From Diphasiastrum complanatum (Eukaryota; Streptophyta; Lycopodiopsida; Lycopodiales; Lycopodiaceae), in contig CM055092.1 of NCBI GenBank assembly GCA_029204225.1, forward strand, positions 27,572,320 through 27,636,319: a stretch of 64,000 nt of DNA. The letters are read 5' to 3'. How positions within the stretch are numbered: position 1 is the stretch's first letter; every line of letters begins with the position of its first letter. This document shows positions 33,523 through 45,039 of this stretch, in pieces. The translations under genes and the position numbers were made by a program. The notes below the pieces were generated by a model, which saw nothing but the letters and a program-made list of their open reading frames with translations, was not told the DNA's origin and made no database searches.

Positions 33523-35580
33523 CTATGATTTTGTCAATGGGAGTCTGCCAACTGACTGCAGCAGATCAGAAAAGTGAAGAGGTGGTGAGTCGGCTAATGA
33601 AGGGAGATGAGATGTAACAGACCCAGCCATCATCGCCCGTTGCAGAATTGATGGGGCCTGAGCACGTTGCAGGGCAATGGAGCTGAAGGAAACAGACCCA
33701 AAAGGAACACCTAGAATGTGAATGCCATCCGAAGGAACAAAGGAACCTTGAGGAGGAATAAATTCCGGGGGAAGACCTGCTGGAGACCACACTGAACACT
33801 TTGCGAGGTTGAATAGACAAACCAAGAGAAGCCAGCTGCTCAGAGAAATGGTGAAATGCGAGGAGCACCGTAGGAGCAGGACCAACAATATGAGTGTCAT
33901 CAACAACCGAAAGAAATAAGGAGGAGGGAAAGGCCTCTACAGAAGCTCGAAGTGCACGGAAATGAGCCAGAGCGAAAGAGGACCACCCAAAGGATCACCT
34001 TGACAAGTACCTATTGTAGACTGGATAGTAGAAAGATCCCCAGAGCGCAAGTGATTGTAAAAGAGAGGAGTCTCAATAGCATAGAACAACCGCACAAATG
34101 GGATAAGTTGAGCCAACTCACCACCAGCCGCGCACAGCTCCGAAAGATCGCAGCTCTAGAAACAGAATTAAAAGCATTGGAAACATCCACTTGGAGAACA
34201 ACCCAATCAGGATGGAAATCAAGGGTGGCACGCAAACCATGAATGACACCTTGACAACCGCCAGGAGTAGAGACGCCAAACTGATGAGGGGAGAGAAAAG
34301 AGACGAAAAATCTGTTGAAACTGAAAACAAATAGAGCAACTAACAAGACGGAGGAGGACTTCGCCAATAGCGATGGGACGGACGCCACTCGAGGCTTTAG
34401 TCATGGCGATCAAACGAGACGCAGACAAAAGACGTGCAACAGAAGAAGGAATGTGACCAAAGGCGATAAAAGAACGGACCTGAAAGAGTTGAACAAAGCC
34501 ACTAGTAGAGTCCTTAGGTGGAAAGCAATCACGAAGGTGTTCATAGACCAAACTGGAGGGACCACCAACAGCAAGACGAGAACTACGATGGAAGGCACAA
34601 GAGACAGGTCAACATCAAACACAAAGTCCTCCACAAACAAGGGAAGAATGCCTTCAGAAGCAGGATGAAGAGCTTGGAGAGCAGCAACAGTATCAGCAGA
34701 AGAGGGAGCGGATGTGAGAGGAGCTAAAGCTCAAACTGCGCGAGAATACTCACCAACTTGCCCAAGATGAAGGGTGCAACAAAGGCGACGGTGGAGAGGT
34801 GGGGGCCTTGAGGTTGAGAGTCATGTGAGTTGCGAGCAGCAACTGCCTGACAACGTGCAAAGTGTTCGTCATGAAGCGTTTCTTAGTCTCCCGATAGAAA
34901 GCAACGAAGGCGAGCACGAGTTTCTCTATGACCAGCATCCCCACCCACCCCTCGGAGGGAGGACTAGACACCAAAGGGGAAAAAGGAGAAACAGATTTGA
35001 AGCTGCAATGTAAAAGGGGTCAATAGCCAAGCGATCAAGAGGAAGATACATAGCAACTTGAGTTTCACGACGGAGAGCGAGGGGAATATGAAAGTAGAGC
35101 CTTGGATGAGGGAAGCCCAAGTGAAAAGCTCCGAGGACGTCAAGGGAAGAAATCCAAGACCAAGCTGAAGCAGAGGGCGAATGGGGTGCTAAAAGAGGAG
35201 GGACTGAAGCAGCGCAGGACAAGAACGTTGGTGACGGGCAAGACCTCCTCGCGGAAAGAAGAAACGACCACAAGCATGACAAAGAACCCATTCAATGGGT
35301 TGAGAAGGCAATGCAATAAAGGTTGAAGGATGTTCACAACCAAGCAAGGGGGCAACAATGGCATGAGAAGAGGTGGGCGAAGGAGGAACAGAGGGTGTTG
35401 AGGCCAGCGAGGAACCCAGCATAGCCTGACACGAATGAGGAGGAAAATTTGGAGAGGGAGATACAGTTGAAGCAGTTCGTTTGAGACTGAGAGGACGAAG
35501 TTGGGAGATCTCCGAAGCCATGAGAACAACTGTACAAAGGGATCACTGTGATGGACCACCTCACCAACTAAACTGAGATC
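33523..35580 (-). pseudogene. R2-like non-LTR retrotransposon, copy 1 (internally deleted)
   Basis: Frameshifted minus-strand remnant. From about 35521 the N-terminal part MASEISQLRPLSL leads to a CCHC-type finger, CHACGRFFFPRGGLARHQRSC (split here only by family convention). RT follows: SGVRPIAIGEVLLRL, VLQVDVSNAFNSVSR, CQGDPLGGPL and, after a one-base shift, SLFLSVVDDTHIVGP, where V-V-D-D stands for the usual A-D-D box. PSDGIHILGVPFGS is then joined directly to SIALQRAQAPSILQRA, which belongs at the C-terminus, so about 1.3 kb including the endonuclease is deleted. The family is inferred from an N-terminal finger, this RT type and the endonuclease region in copy 2. Confidence 0.65.
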
Positions 35581-35602
35581 TTTTTTATATTTTTTTTGAA
35601 TA

Positions 35603-35693
35603 CGGGAACCATGACTTAGTTTCTCAGCCTTCAACTCTTGCCGTCTAAACTCACTTGACATACAAGCAACCAACTCGCCAACAACGATCATAC
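35603..35693 (-). repeat. C1 3' LTR remnant, left piece
   Basis: Matches the last part of the family C LTR (minus), for example cagccttcaactcttgcc and acttgacatacaagca. It is truncated at 35603, before the LTR end, and interrupted at 35693 by a solo LTR. Poly-T text at 35581-35598 adjoins the break. Confidence 0.75.
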
Positions 35694-36910
35694 TGTTGTA
35701 AAGCTACCTTTACAAGCTTTACTTCCGGCGCCATCGGCGCCAGCTATGTCTCCGACGCCAGCAGCGCCCCTGCTGCTCCCGGCGCCATTGTGACCAGAAT
35801 CCAACCGGCGCCAAATTCCTACGGCTGAAAATCTTTGATCGGTTCTAGCGGAGTCCAGAGAGCTCAGATCGATGTGCAATCACCTCACACGATCTAGGCA
35901 TGATTAAAGGAAGCCTGGGGATTAGTAAAATCTAGAGAGAGAAAATTAATTTCTAGAAAGAGAAAATCCTAGAGAGAAAAAAACGTGCTTTACCACCTTG
36001 AATAGAGTGCTTGGTATGAGGGGGGTGCCGAATCACACCAATATTATAGGGGAGTGCGGGTTGCGACTCAGGGCGAGCTCCAACCAAGTCTCAGCCTCCC
36101 TTGTTGGAATGTTGTCATGGCTCTCGCCTTGGCATGCTAGTGCCCCGGAGACTAGGGTCGGTCACACACTTGAAATGTAACCTTCTCAGATTTATCAATA
36201 AAGTGGGATTTTCCTCAAACTGACTCTGATTACCTTCTAAGTTTCAGTGTTCGGTAAAAGCGCCAGTTGTAAGGCCGCTTCAAAATTTTTAAGTTGGCAC
36301 ATAGCTGAGGGTCGTATCCCGGGACGCCAGCGGTATGCCGTCGGGACCATTCGGTCCGTGGCGCCAGCGGTATGCTGTCAGGACCATTTGGTCCAGGAAC
36401 TGGTTGTCTCCATATCTGTCGCGGCTTGTGGTTCTGAGTGTTCCTTGCATGAACGTGAATGGGCTAAGCTCTTGGGGAACGGGCTCTAACCTGTCGGCTG
36501 AGTTGGATGGCTTGCTTGGATGGAAGTTACCTGTTTATGGCCTTCTAGTCTGGCGTGGCGCCATGTTGGCTTCCAGCGCTCGTGACGAAGCTTTCAGTTG
36601 GTTAAGTCTGATATAAGTCAGACTGCTTGCTTGGATTGGATGTTACTCATTTGTAACGAAGCTTCGCGTTGGTTAAGTTTGATGTATGTCGGGCGGCTTG
36701 CTTGGAGGGAAGTCACCCACATCAGGACCGCCGATCTGGCATGGCGCCAGGTTGGATATCAATGTTGGTTTTCAGGAACTTCAAGTTGGTTAAGTCTGAT
36801 CGTTGTTGGCGAGTTGGCTGCTTGTATGTCAAGTGGGTTTGGATGGCAAGAGTTGAAGGCTGGGAAGCTAAGTCGTGGTTCCCGACTCCCTTTGGGATGC
36901 CTGTGCTACA
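35694..36910 (+). repeat. Solo LTR, family C
   Basis: A complete 1217-bp LTR from TGTTGTAAAGC to GTGCTACA, flanked by the 5-bp target duplication catac (35689-35693 and 36911-36915). No internal region or PBS follows. It sits inside the C1 3' LTR remnant, which resumes at 36916. It was probably left by recombination between the LTRs of a full element. Confidence 0.9.
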
Positions 36911-36915
36911 CATAC

Positions 36916-37149
36916 TTAACCAACTGGAAGTTCAGAAACCAACATTGAGATCCAACCTGGCACCATGCCAGATCGGGAGTCCCGATGTGGGTGGCTTCCT
37001 TCCAAGCAAGCCACCCCACATACATCAAACTTAACCAACTCAAAGCTTCGTTACAAACGAGTAACATCCATTCCAAGCAAGCGGTCTGACTTACATCAGA
37101 CATAAGCAACTGAAAGCTTCGTCACAGCCGCTGGAAGCCAACCTGGCGC
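36916..37149 (-). repeat. C1 3' LTR remnant, right piece
   Basis: Continues the family C LTR on the minus strand (aaccaacattgagatccaac, aacgagtaacatccattcca). At cctggcgcc it jumps into the element interior (ccccacctttataaa), so the first roughly 650 bp of this 3' LTR are deleted. Confidence 0.75.
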
Positions 37150-38880
37150 CCCACCTTTATAAAGTCTAATGTCAGATTAAAGTAAAAGTGTCTCCCAATT
37201 AAAATAAATATACATTTAAGCTACTTGGCATAGTACTCAATTTACTGGCCACTTTTTATTAACATTGAAGCTGGCACACCACAAGTCGGAGGCTCAGCTC
37301 TTTGTACTGAAAAATTACATAACTTAAAATATCTCTTTGTCTGGGAAAAGCATAGATTTCATATTGCTTTCGTGAAACCCAAGAACCTTATTAACTGGTG
37401 ACAGAGGTGAAATGTTCGCCCCTGTCGCTTCTGACTTTCGACTTTGGAACTCCTTTGAGCTCCTGATTTGTCCTTGATGCACTTTGTGTTGAGCTCCCTG
37501 AGCTCCAGATTTGATCAGTTCCACACAGGTATCAAGGCTCCATGAGCCGAAGGATTTATCGTTTGATTGCCCACTTTATGGTCCACTCCATGCCTTTTTG
37601 CTTCTGCACCTTGATTTCTCTCCTTGTCCCAGCCTGATCTTGATACTTTTCCATCTTGGCTCTTTAAGGTAGGCAAAGATTGAGTACTCCGCAATGCACC
37701 TCTCACTTAGCTTGAAGTAGCTCTTTGAATCAGCCCAAATATAACCATTGACCTCGTGGAAAGCCAAAGAGTCGCACCAGTTTGATCCGCATCCGAACTA
37801 TCTTTTCGCGTTTGTTTGAAGCACCATGTCCGTCACGCAAAACTTGACTATCACAATTCCATCACTGGTCAGTTGCCTCACAGTCAAAACATGAAGTGTA
37901 CATCGAGCTTGGCTTCAAGTAGCTCTCTTTGAATCAGACACATGCACCCAGAGTTTGCACTAGTCCGATCTCAACGCGAACTGTCCCTTAGCGTCCGTTT
38001 GAAATACCAAGTCTCTCATGCAAGACTCAACTTTTACAGTTCCTTCATTGATCAGTTGCCTTACAAGTAACACAAGCCATCGTACTCATATATTTCCTCA
38101 TCATTGCTGGTCCAAAGAAAGCCTATAACAAACTTTCCTTTCCACAACAAAAACTTGTCAACTTATTAGGTCCAAAGTTCGCCAGTCTCCTCCTGTGAGT
38201 ATGGCTAGGTCACCTTGAATTTGCCCCCATTTTGATCAACTTTCATTTAAAATTTGCACCAAGGGAGAGGTGTGTGTGACAGTTTCCCTCCACTTATAAA
38301 ATCAGGACAAAAAGCCTTTCCAACACTTTGCGTCCCATCTGCTAGAATTATGGCTCGATCCAACTTGTTGCCAATCTCTGAAGAGGTTCCTAGTCTTTCT
38401 CCTTTGAGGAAAAACCCAACTGATACTGGATATCACCCATGCTCAGTGAGTTTCAGTTCCGAAGGTGGCCGTCCCAAAATGAAGACCAACTGCTGCATAG
38501 AAGATCTCCAATGAAATTGCCCTTTCCAACTTTTGACTTCCTGCTTGCGTCTGGTGGGCGTTGTCACAAATAAAACTAACCCAAGAAACAGGCTAGCCAT
38601 CCATCCTTTGCAAACATTGAGTCGTTTCGTTGTCGTTCACGTGTGAGTACTTGAACTGCAAATCCGCCGCACAGATTCTGTAGTCCTCTTTATTTGATGG
38701 TATCAGCCTTCAAAAGAAAAAGTTCCTTCTCGAGCCATCAGCTCCTTGTATCACAAGCAATCATGCAAACTAGGCAAAGCACGAGTACTAAGACTCGCCA
38801 CGAATACATACAAGTAAGACACTCAGGCAGGTTTACTAACAAGTAACAAAGACAAGGTCCCCCTTTGAGATGGTCCTGCG
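37150..38880 (-). mobile_element. Internal region of non-autonomous element C1
   Basis: Shares its order with the interior of C2 (57896-60212) on the opposite strand. There is no gag, protease, RT or integrase. Decayed protein-like segments include the equivalents of DSKSYFKLSERCIAEYSIF (about 37690-37740) and a degenerate upstream copy of the same module. C1 has one copy of the block that is duplicated in C2, plus about 280 bp (38230-38510) not seen in C2. Confidence 0.6.
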
Positions 38881-39797
38881 AACGGACCTTTGCCTGGCCG
38901 CGCCCATACAAATCGATCACAGAATCAGCCCACATAGGACACCCCTCCAACCATCCGTGCTTTCACCATTAAGCAGCACATTGCCTCAGTCACGCCCCAC
39001 CACTTTTTGGTCGATAGCCCTTAGAGCTAAACGATCGGCAGCTATCCTTGAATATACCACCCCCGTGGACGCACCCGTGCTTTCACCGTCAGGTAGCACA
39101 TTGCCTCAGTAACGCCCCCACCAAATCTAGTCGATAGCCCTTATAGCTAAACGATCGGCAGCGTACCCCCCAATCGTGGACGCACCCGTGCTTTCACCGT
39201 TACGCAGCACATTGCCTCAGTAACGCCCCCACCAAATTTGGTCGATAGCCCTTATATCTAAACGAATGGTAGCTATCCTTGAATATATCACCCCCGTGGA
39301 CGCACGCGTGCTTTCACCGTTAGGCAGCACATTGCCTCAGTAACGTCCCCACCAAATTTAATCGATAGCCCTTATAGCTAAACGATCGGCAGCATACCAC
39401 CCAAATTGTGGACGCACCCGTGGTTTCACCGTTAGGCAGCACATTGCCTCAGTAACGCCCCCACCAAATTTGGTCGATAGCCCTTATAAACGAACGGTGG
39501 CCATCGCGAATATGTCATCCCGCACCTCACAAGGCACAGACCGTGCTTACACCATCCTAATGGCAGCACATTCTCATCTGTCCTACGTGCAAACGGTGCC
39601 AGGCCCGAACCGCGGAAACTGACCGTGCTTACACCTCAAGGGCAGCACTTTGACTCATCAAGCCCCCGTCCTGCCAACCACCCCGACCGTGGACGCACCC
39701 GTGCTTACACTGTGGGCAGTACCTTGCACAACAGTTGTCTTGATGAACCCCAAATTGTGGCCATTTCCGTGAGATCCGCATAGCTGACCGGCCAGTC
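38881..39797 (-). repeat. C1 leader with tandem 110-123 bp units
   Basis: Starting near 38955, about five units repeat the order: cgtgctttcacc, gcagcacattgcctcagtaacg, ccccaccaaatttggtcgatagccc, then gctaaacgatcggcagc. Further, more divergent units run to 39797 (accgtgcttacac). Homologous leaders with fewer units follow the PBS in elements A, B, C2 and C3. No coding sequence is seen. Confidence 0.8.
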
Positions 39798-39810
39798 GGC
39801 TCTGATACCA
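39798..39810 (-). other. Primer-binding site, tRNA-iMet type (C1)
   Basis: On the minus strand tggtatcagagcc, complementary to the initiator methionine tRNA 3' end, two bases after the LTR end. Confidence 0.9.
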
Positions 39811-39812
39811 CA

Positions 39813-41056
39813 TGTAGCGCAGGCATCCCAAAGGGAGCCGGGAACCACGACTTAGCTTCCCAGCCTTCAACTCTTGCCATCCAAACCCACTTGACATACA
39901 AGCAGCCAACTCACCAACAACGATCAGACTTAACCAACTTGAAGTTCCGAAAACCAACATTGAGATTCAACCTGGCGCCATGCCAGATCGGGGGTCCCGA
40001 CGTGGGTGACTTCCCCCCAAGCAAGCCGCCCGACATACATCAAACTTAACCAACTCGAAGCTTCGTTACAAACGAGTAACATCCATTCCAAGCAAGCGGT
40101 CTGACTTACATCAGACTTAACCAACTGAAAGCTTCGTCACGAGCGCTGGAAACCAACCTGGCGCCACGCCAGACTGGACAGCCATAAACAGGTAACATCC
40201 ACCCAAGCAAGCCATCCAACTCAGCCGACAGGTTAGAGGCCGTTCCCCAAGAGCTTAACCCATTCACGTTCATGCAAGGAACACTCAGAACCACAAGCCG
40301 CGACAAATATGGAAACAACCAGTTCCTGGACCAAATGGTCCCGACAGCATACCGCTGGCGCCACGGACCGAATGGTTCCGACGGCATACCGCTGGCGTCC
40401 CGGGATACGACCCTCAGCTATGTGCCAAGTTAAAAATTTTGAAAGCGGCCTTACAACTGGCGCTTTTACCGAACACTGAAACCCAGAAGGTAATTAGAGT
40501 CAGTTTGAGAAAAATCCCACTTTATTGATAAATCCAAGAAGGTTATATTTCAAGTGTGTGACCGACCCTAGTCTCCGGGGCGCTAGCATGCCAAGGCGAG
40601 AGCCATGACAACATTCCAGCAAGGGATGCTGAGACTTGGTTGGAGCTCGCCCTGAGTCGCAACCCGCACTCCCCTATAGTATTGGTGTGATTCGGCACCC
40701 CCCTCATACCAAGCACTCTACTCAAGCTGGTAAAGCACGTTTTTCTCTCTCTAGGATTTTCTCTTTCTAGAAAGTCATTTTCTCTCTCTAGATTTTATTG
40801 ATCCCCAGGCTTCCTTTAATCATGCCTAGATCGTGTGAGGTGATTGCACATCGATCTGAGCTCTCTGGACTCCGCTAGAACCGATCAAAGATTTTCAGCA
40901 ATAGGAACTTGGCGCCGGCTAGATTCTGGTCACAGTGGCGCTGGGAGCGGCGCCGACGCTGTTGTTGCCGGGAGCAGCAGGGGCGCTGCTGGCGCCGGGG
41001 ACATAGCTGGCGCCGATGGCGCCGGAAGTAAAGCTTGTAGAGGTAGCTTTACAACA
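39813..41056 (-). repeat. 5' LTR of element C1
   Basis: 1244 bp, minus strand TGTTGTAAAGC (41056) to GCGCTACA (39813), adjoining the PBS. It contains GGCGCC-rich text near its start and the core tgccgaatcac...ctataggggagt. It is inserted in a gag remnant that continues at 41057. Confidence 0.9.
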
Positions 41057-41619
41057 AGATGGTAAGCATAAGAGGTCTGGAATTGAGTTCTCTTTTGCTG
41101 TATGATCCGGGGGTTGTAGGGGCAATACGCAGTGTCGTGCGAGGATGCATTGCACAGATGACAATATATGTGCGTCAGCTTCAAATTCTGCTTCAGTACC
41201 GGACACTCGTTGGAAGTGTGATTTTGGGTACAAATGGGACACCAAACATTGTCCCGTCGAGGATTTTGCTGCTGATAAGGATCTAGTTCTGGTGCAGTAG
41301 TATTTTGAAGAGCCTTAAGTTTTTGGTCAAATTGGACTGTGAGCTGTTCCATCTGGTGCTTGTGTAACTTCATGATCTCTTTTATCATCGATTCATTGGA
41401 CAAGCTTGTAGAGACTGAGGTTGATGCAATTGAAGGAGTTGAAGCATGAAGAGATGTAGTTCCTGGTGTGGAATCATCATCTGATCCTTCATCTTCTTCT
41501 CTCATTGCATCTTCCATAGCTTCGTGCAATGTGGCATATTGCTCCCGTCTTTTCAGCTCTCGTCTAATGCTTCTAGGTAGTCCCGCTGGCGCAGGGGTCT
41601 GGGGGGACTGCGGTGGCCC
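41057..41619 (-). pseudogene. Ty3/gypsy gag (nucleocapsid) remnant
   Basis: Read downward from 41619: PPQSPQTPAPAGLPRSIRRE, an acidic serine-rich part, then SMIKEIMKLHKHQMEQLTVQF. Knuckles are VWCPICTQNHTSNECP (CX2CX3HX4C) and YCHLCNASSHDTAYCP (CX2CX4HX4C). It is open for about 185 codons from 41619 and cut at 41056 by element C1. It is the same family as the gag at 1520-2326. The upstream side begins after a TAG at about 41620. Confidence 0.7.
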
Positions 41620-42540
41620 CTATCACTAAATGGTATGACTTGTATAAGATCGAACATGTATTTCGCGCGTCAAGTCACTAGTAGTTTCAATAAATTTCTT
41701 TTGGATTTTCTTAACAAAAATCTTCGCCCGACTGATATATGTTTTATCACAGTGTATTACCACTTTACGGAGCTCGGCGAAGGTTCTTGTTGGCGAAGGA
41801 TGGTTCAGCGAAGGTTCTAAAAACAATTTGGGCACGATTTGGAGTGAGTACCTTCGCCATTATCCTTCTGATGGAGACTAACCTTCGCCGAGCTGCTGGG
41901 AAGTACAAATTCATGATCAGAGGGTTTGCGAAGATTAGGCGAAGATTATCATGGCAAAAAATAGTCTGGCGAAGGTTTAGAAGGCAATTTGGCACTTTTG
42001 AGAGTTTGAAACGTTCGCTGGACTAGTTATAGGTAATATTAACCTTCGCCCACTTCACATATACTTCAAAACAATGTTTTATGACTATTATGAGCTTAAC
42101 CAAGATTAATGATATATACTTGCGAAGTTTTATGAAGGTTGGCGAAGGTTCAAGGGACTTAAATTTCTCTCTGAGTACTGGAAACGTTCGCCTGACCACT
42201 TATTCTCAATATTAACCTTCGCCGACTTCACTGAAGCTAGAAAACATGGAAAAGCAGCTATTGGCAAACTGGCGAAGGTTTACAGTAAGTACTTTTGCAG
42301 ATATTGAAGTTGGCAAGGGTTCTGATGGCAAATTCCTATTTTTGGTGAGCAAGAACCTTCGTCAGAGCTCGTACACTCAATATTAACCTTCGTCGACCTC
42401 CATGATGGCTCTGAAGCTGAAAATGAAAATCTGATCCTCAAGAGGGATTGGTTGTCAGATTACTTGATCTATCAATCTACTTCAGATTAAGATCAATCTA
42501 GATCAATTCTAGACACAAAATCCTAACAAGAATAATCATT
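41620..42540 (-). other. Motif-dense noncoding region upstream of the gag remnant
   Basis: The word aaccttcgcc (for example 41882, 42036, 42221) and its reverse complement ggcgaaggtt (for example 41774, 41962, 42141, 42273) recur about twelve times. Its position before gag suits a leader. The motif and its two-way arrangement resemble the leader at 5547-6830. No protein is recognised. Confidence 0.5.
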
Positions 42541-43221
42541 AATTGAAGGTAAGTGTACTTTCTGGTTTCACACGTGTGAAACACTGTCTGAGTACGGACT
42601 CCAACCTGAAAATCAAGTACACATTGATGGAACCTCAAAACAATCAAAACAAATGTAGACAAATGGAGAGAATCACTCAAAATTGCTTCCAAAACCAAGA
42701 TTGGTGTCTCACACTGATTATGGCCAAATGTGGCTCTATATATACAATAAGTGGGAGCTCGTGGTACTGATCATCCCTCTGATCCCACATGTGTGAAGGT
42801 GCTTTGTCATATGATGGTTCATCATGCAAAACTGACACTTGGACAAAACCTTCTATTTTGAGCACTTTTGGTCCATTTTCCTTCTATATGGAGATCTCCT
42901 TGGAAATCTTCTAGAAGTCAAAATTTGCCTACTTAAGCTTATTCCACACGTGTGAGCTGTCCTCTACACATGGGATATGACACCTAACCAAAGGATGTGG
43001 CTCATGCAATCAATAGATTGATGCCATGTGTCATATGTTTAGAAAACTAGTTTTTGGCCGTTTTAGCCACTAGAACTCGAATTAAATCACATGTACAACA
43101 TATATGATTATGGTACATGACAACTACACTAGTTTCACACATGGGAACAGGATCCACACATGTGTGTTTATCTATATACAAGATTTTTGGCCTCTACCAA
43201 GCTTATTTTTGCATTTTTCAC
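42541..43221. other. Noncoding stretch with acacgtgt-type palindromes
   Basis: Variants of cacacgtgtga or cacatgtgtg occur about six times (42568, 42786, 42943, 42967, 43136, 43155). No coding sequence. It may be LTR or leader of the same element as the gag remnant, since nothing else explains it. Confidence 0.45.
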
Positions 43222-43815
43222 ACCCCCACCAAATTTGGTCGATAGCCCTTAAAGCTTAACGAACGGCAGCTATCCTTAAATATACCACCCTCGTGGACGC
43301 ACCCGTGCTTTCAACATTAGGTAGCACATTGCCTCAGTAACGCCCCCACCAAATCCAGTCGATAGCCCTTATAGCTAAACGATCGACAGCATACCACCCC
43401 AATCGTGGACGCACCCGTGCTTTCACCGTTAGGCAACACATTGCCTCAGTAACGCCCCCACCAAATTTGGTTGATAGCCCTTATAGCTAAACGAATGGTG
43501 GCTATCGCGAATATGTTACCCCGCACCCCACAAGGCACAGACCATGCTTACACCAACCTAATGGCAACACATTGTCTCATTTGTCCTACGTGCAGATGGC
43601 GACAGGCCCGAACCGCGGAAACTGACCGTGCTTACACCTCAAGGGTAGCTCCTTGACTCATCAAGCCCCCGTTCTGGTGACCACCCCAACCGTCGACGCA
43701 CCCGTGCTTACACTGTGAGCAGCACCTTGCACAACAGTTGTCCTGATGAACCCCAAACAATGGCTATCCCCGTGAGATCCACAGAGCTGACCGGCCAGTC
43801 GGCTTTGATACCACA
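43222..43815 (-). repeat. Leader remnant and PBS of element C3
   Basis: The same tandem leader text as C1 (ccccaccaaatttggtcgat, gtgctttcaccgttaggcaa), about three units, ending in the PBS at 43801-43813. On the minus strand the PBS is tggtatcaaagcc, with one change from tggtatcagagcc. The element interior beyond 43222 is missing. Confidence 0.8.
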
Positions 43816-44592
43816 TGTAGCGTAGGCATCCCAAAGGGAGCCGAGAACATGACTTAGCTTCTCAACCTTCAACTCTTGCCGTCCAAAGCCACTTGACATA
43901 CAAGCAACCAACTTGCCAACAACGATCAGACTTAACCAGCTGGAAGTTCAGAAACCAACATTGAGATCCAACCTGGTGCCATGCCAGATCGGGGGTCTCG
44001 ATGTGGGTGGCTTCCCTCCAAGCAAGCCGTCCGACATACATCAAACTTAACCAACTCGAAGCTTCGTTACAAATGAGTAACATCCATTCCAAGCAAAGTG
44101 GTCTGACTTACATCAGACTTAACCAACTGAAAGCTTCGTCACGAGCGCTGGAAGCCAAACTGGCGCCATGCCAGACTGAACAACCATAAACAGGTAACTT
44201 CCACCCAAGCAAGCCATCCAACTCAGCCGATAGGTTAGAGCCCGTTCCCCAAGAGCTTAACCCATTCACGTTCATGCAAGGAACACTCAGAACCACAAGC
44301 CGCGACAGATATGGAGACAACCAGTTCCTGCACCAAATGGTCTTGACAGCATACCGCTGGCGCCCCGGACCGAATGGTCCCGACGACATACTGCTGGCGT
44401 CTCGGGATACGACCCTCAACCATGTGCCAAACTAGAAAGTTTAAAGTGGCCTTACAACTGGCGCTTTTACCAAACATTGAAACGCAAAAGGTAATCAAAG
44501 ACAGTTTGAGGAAAATCCCACTTTATTGATAAATATGAGAAGGTTACATTTCAAGTGTGTGACCAACCCTAGTCTCCGGGGTGCTGGCATGC
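43816..44592 (-). repeat. C3 5' LTR, part 1
   Basis: The family C LTR on the minus strand from its end (GTAGCG... at 43816) to ctggcatgc at 44592. There element C2 is inserted with duplication catgc (44588-44592 and 61434-61438). The LTR resumes at 61439. Confidence 0.9.
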
Positions 44593-45039
44593 TGTTGTAA
44601 AGCTACCTTTACAAGCTTTACTTCCGGCGCCAGCTATGTCCCCAGGGCCAGCAGCGCCCCTGTTGCTCTCGACGTTGCTCCCGTCACCACTGTGACAAGA
44701 ATCCAGCCGGCGCCAAGTTCCTATGGCTGAAAATCTTTGATCGGTTCTAGCGGAGTCCAGAGAGAGAGCTCAGATCGAAGTGCAATCACCTCACACGATC
44801 TAGGCATGATTAAAGGAAGCCTGAGGATCAATAAAATCTAGAGAGAGAAAATGACTTTCTAGAAAGAGAAAATCCTAGAGAGAGAAAAATATGCTTTACC
44901 AGCTTGGGTAGAGTGCTTGGTATGGGGGGGGGGTGCCGAATCCCACCAATACTATAGGAGAGTGCGGGTTGCGACTCAGGGCGAGCTCCAACCAAGTCTC
45001 AGCCTCCCTTGCTGGAATGTTGCCATGGCTCTCGCCTTG
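44593..45039 (+). repeat. C2 5' LTR, part 1
   Basis: Starts TGTTGTAAAGC and runs 447 bp to the ccttg at 45035-45039, where element A is inserted. It contains a ten-G run (about 44924-44933). It continues at 51339. Confidence 0.92.

Noticed and set aside
36247-37109. Many 60-120 codon frames on both strands in family C LTRs
   Set aside because: They lie in noncoding LTR sequence, recur only because the LTRs recur, overlap in several frames and show no domains.
38955-39490. Regularly spaced repeats that could suggest a CRISPR array
   Set aside because: The genome is eukaryotic, the unit is a whole 110-123 bp tandem repeat rather than short repeat plus unique spacer, and it is the leader of an LTR element.
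41057-41061. Target duplication for element C1
   Set aside because: The left end of C1 is truncated at 35603, so the flanks cannot be compared.
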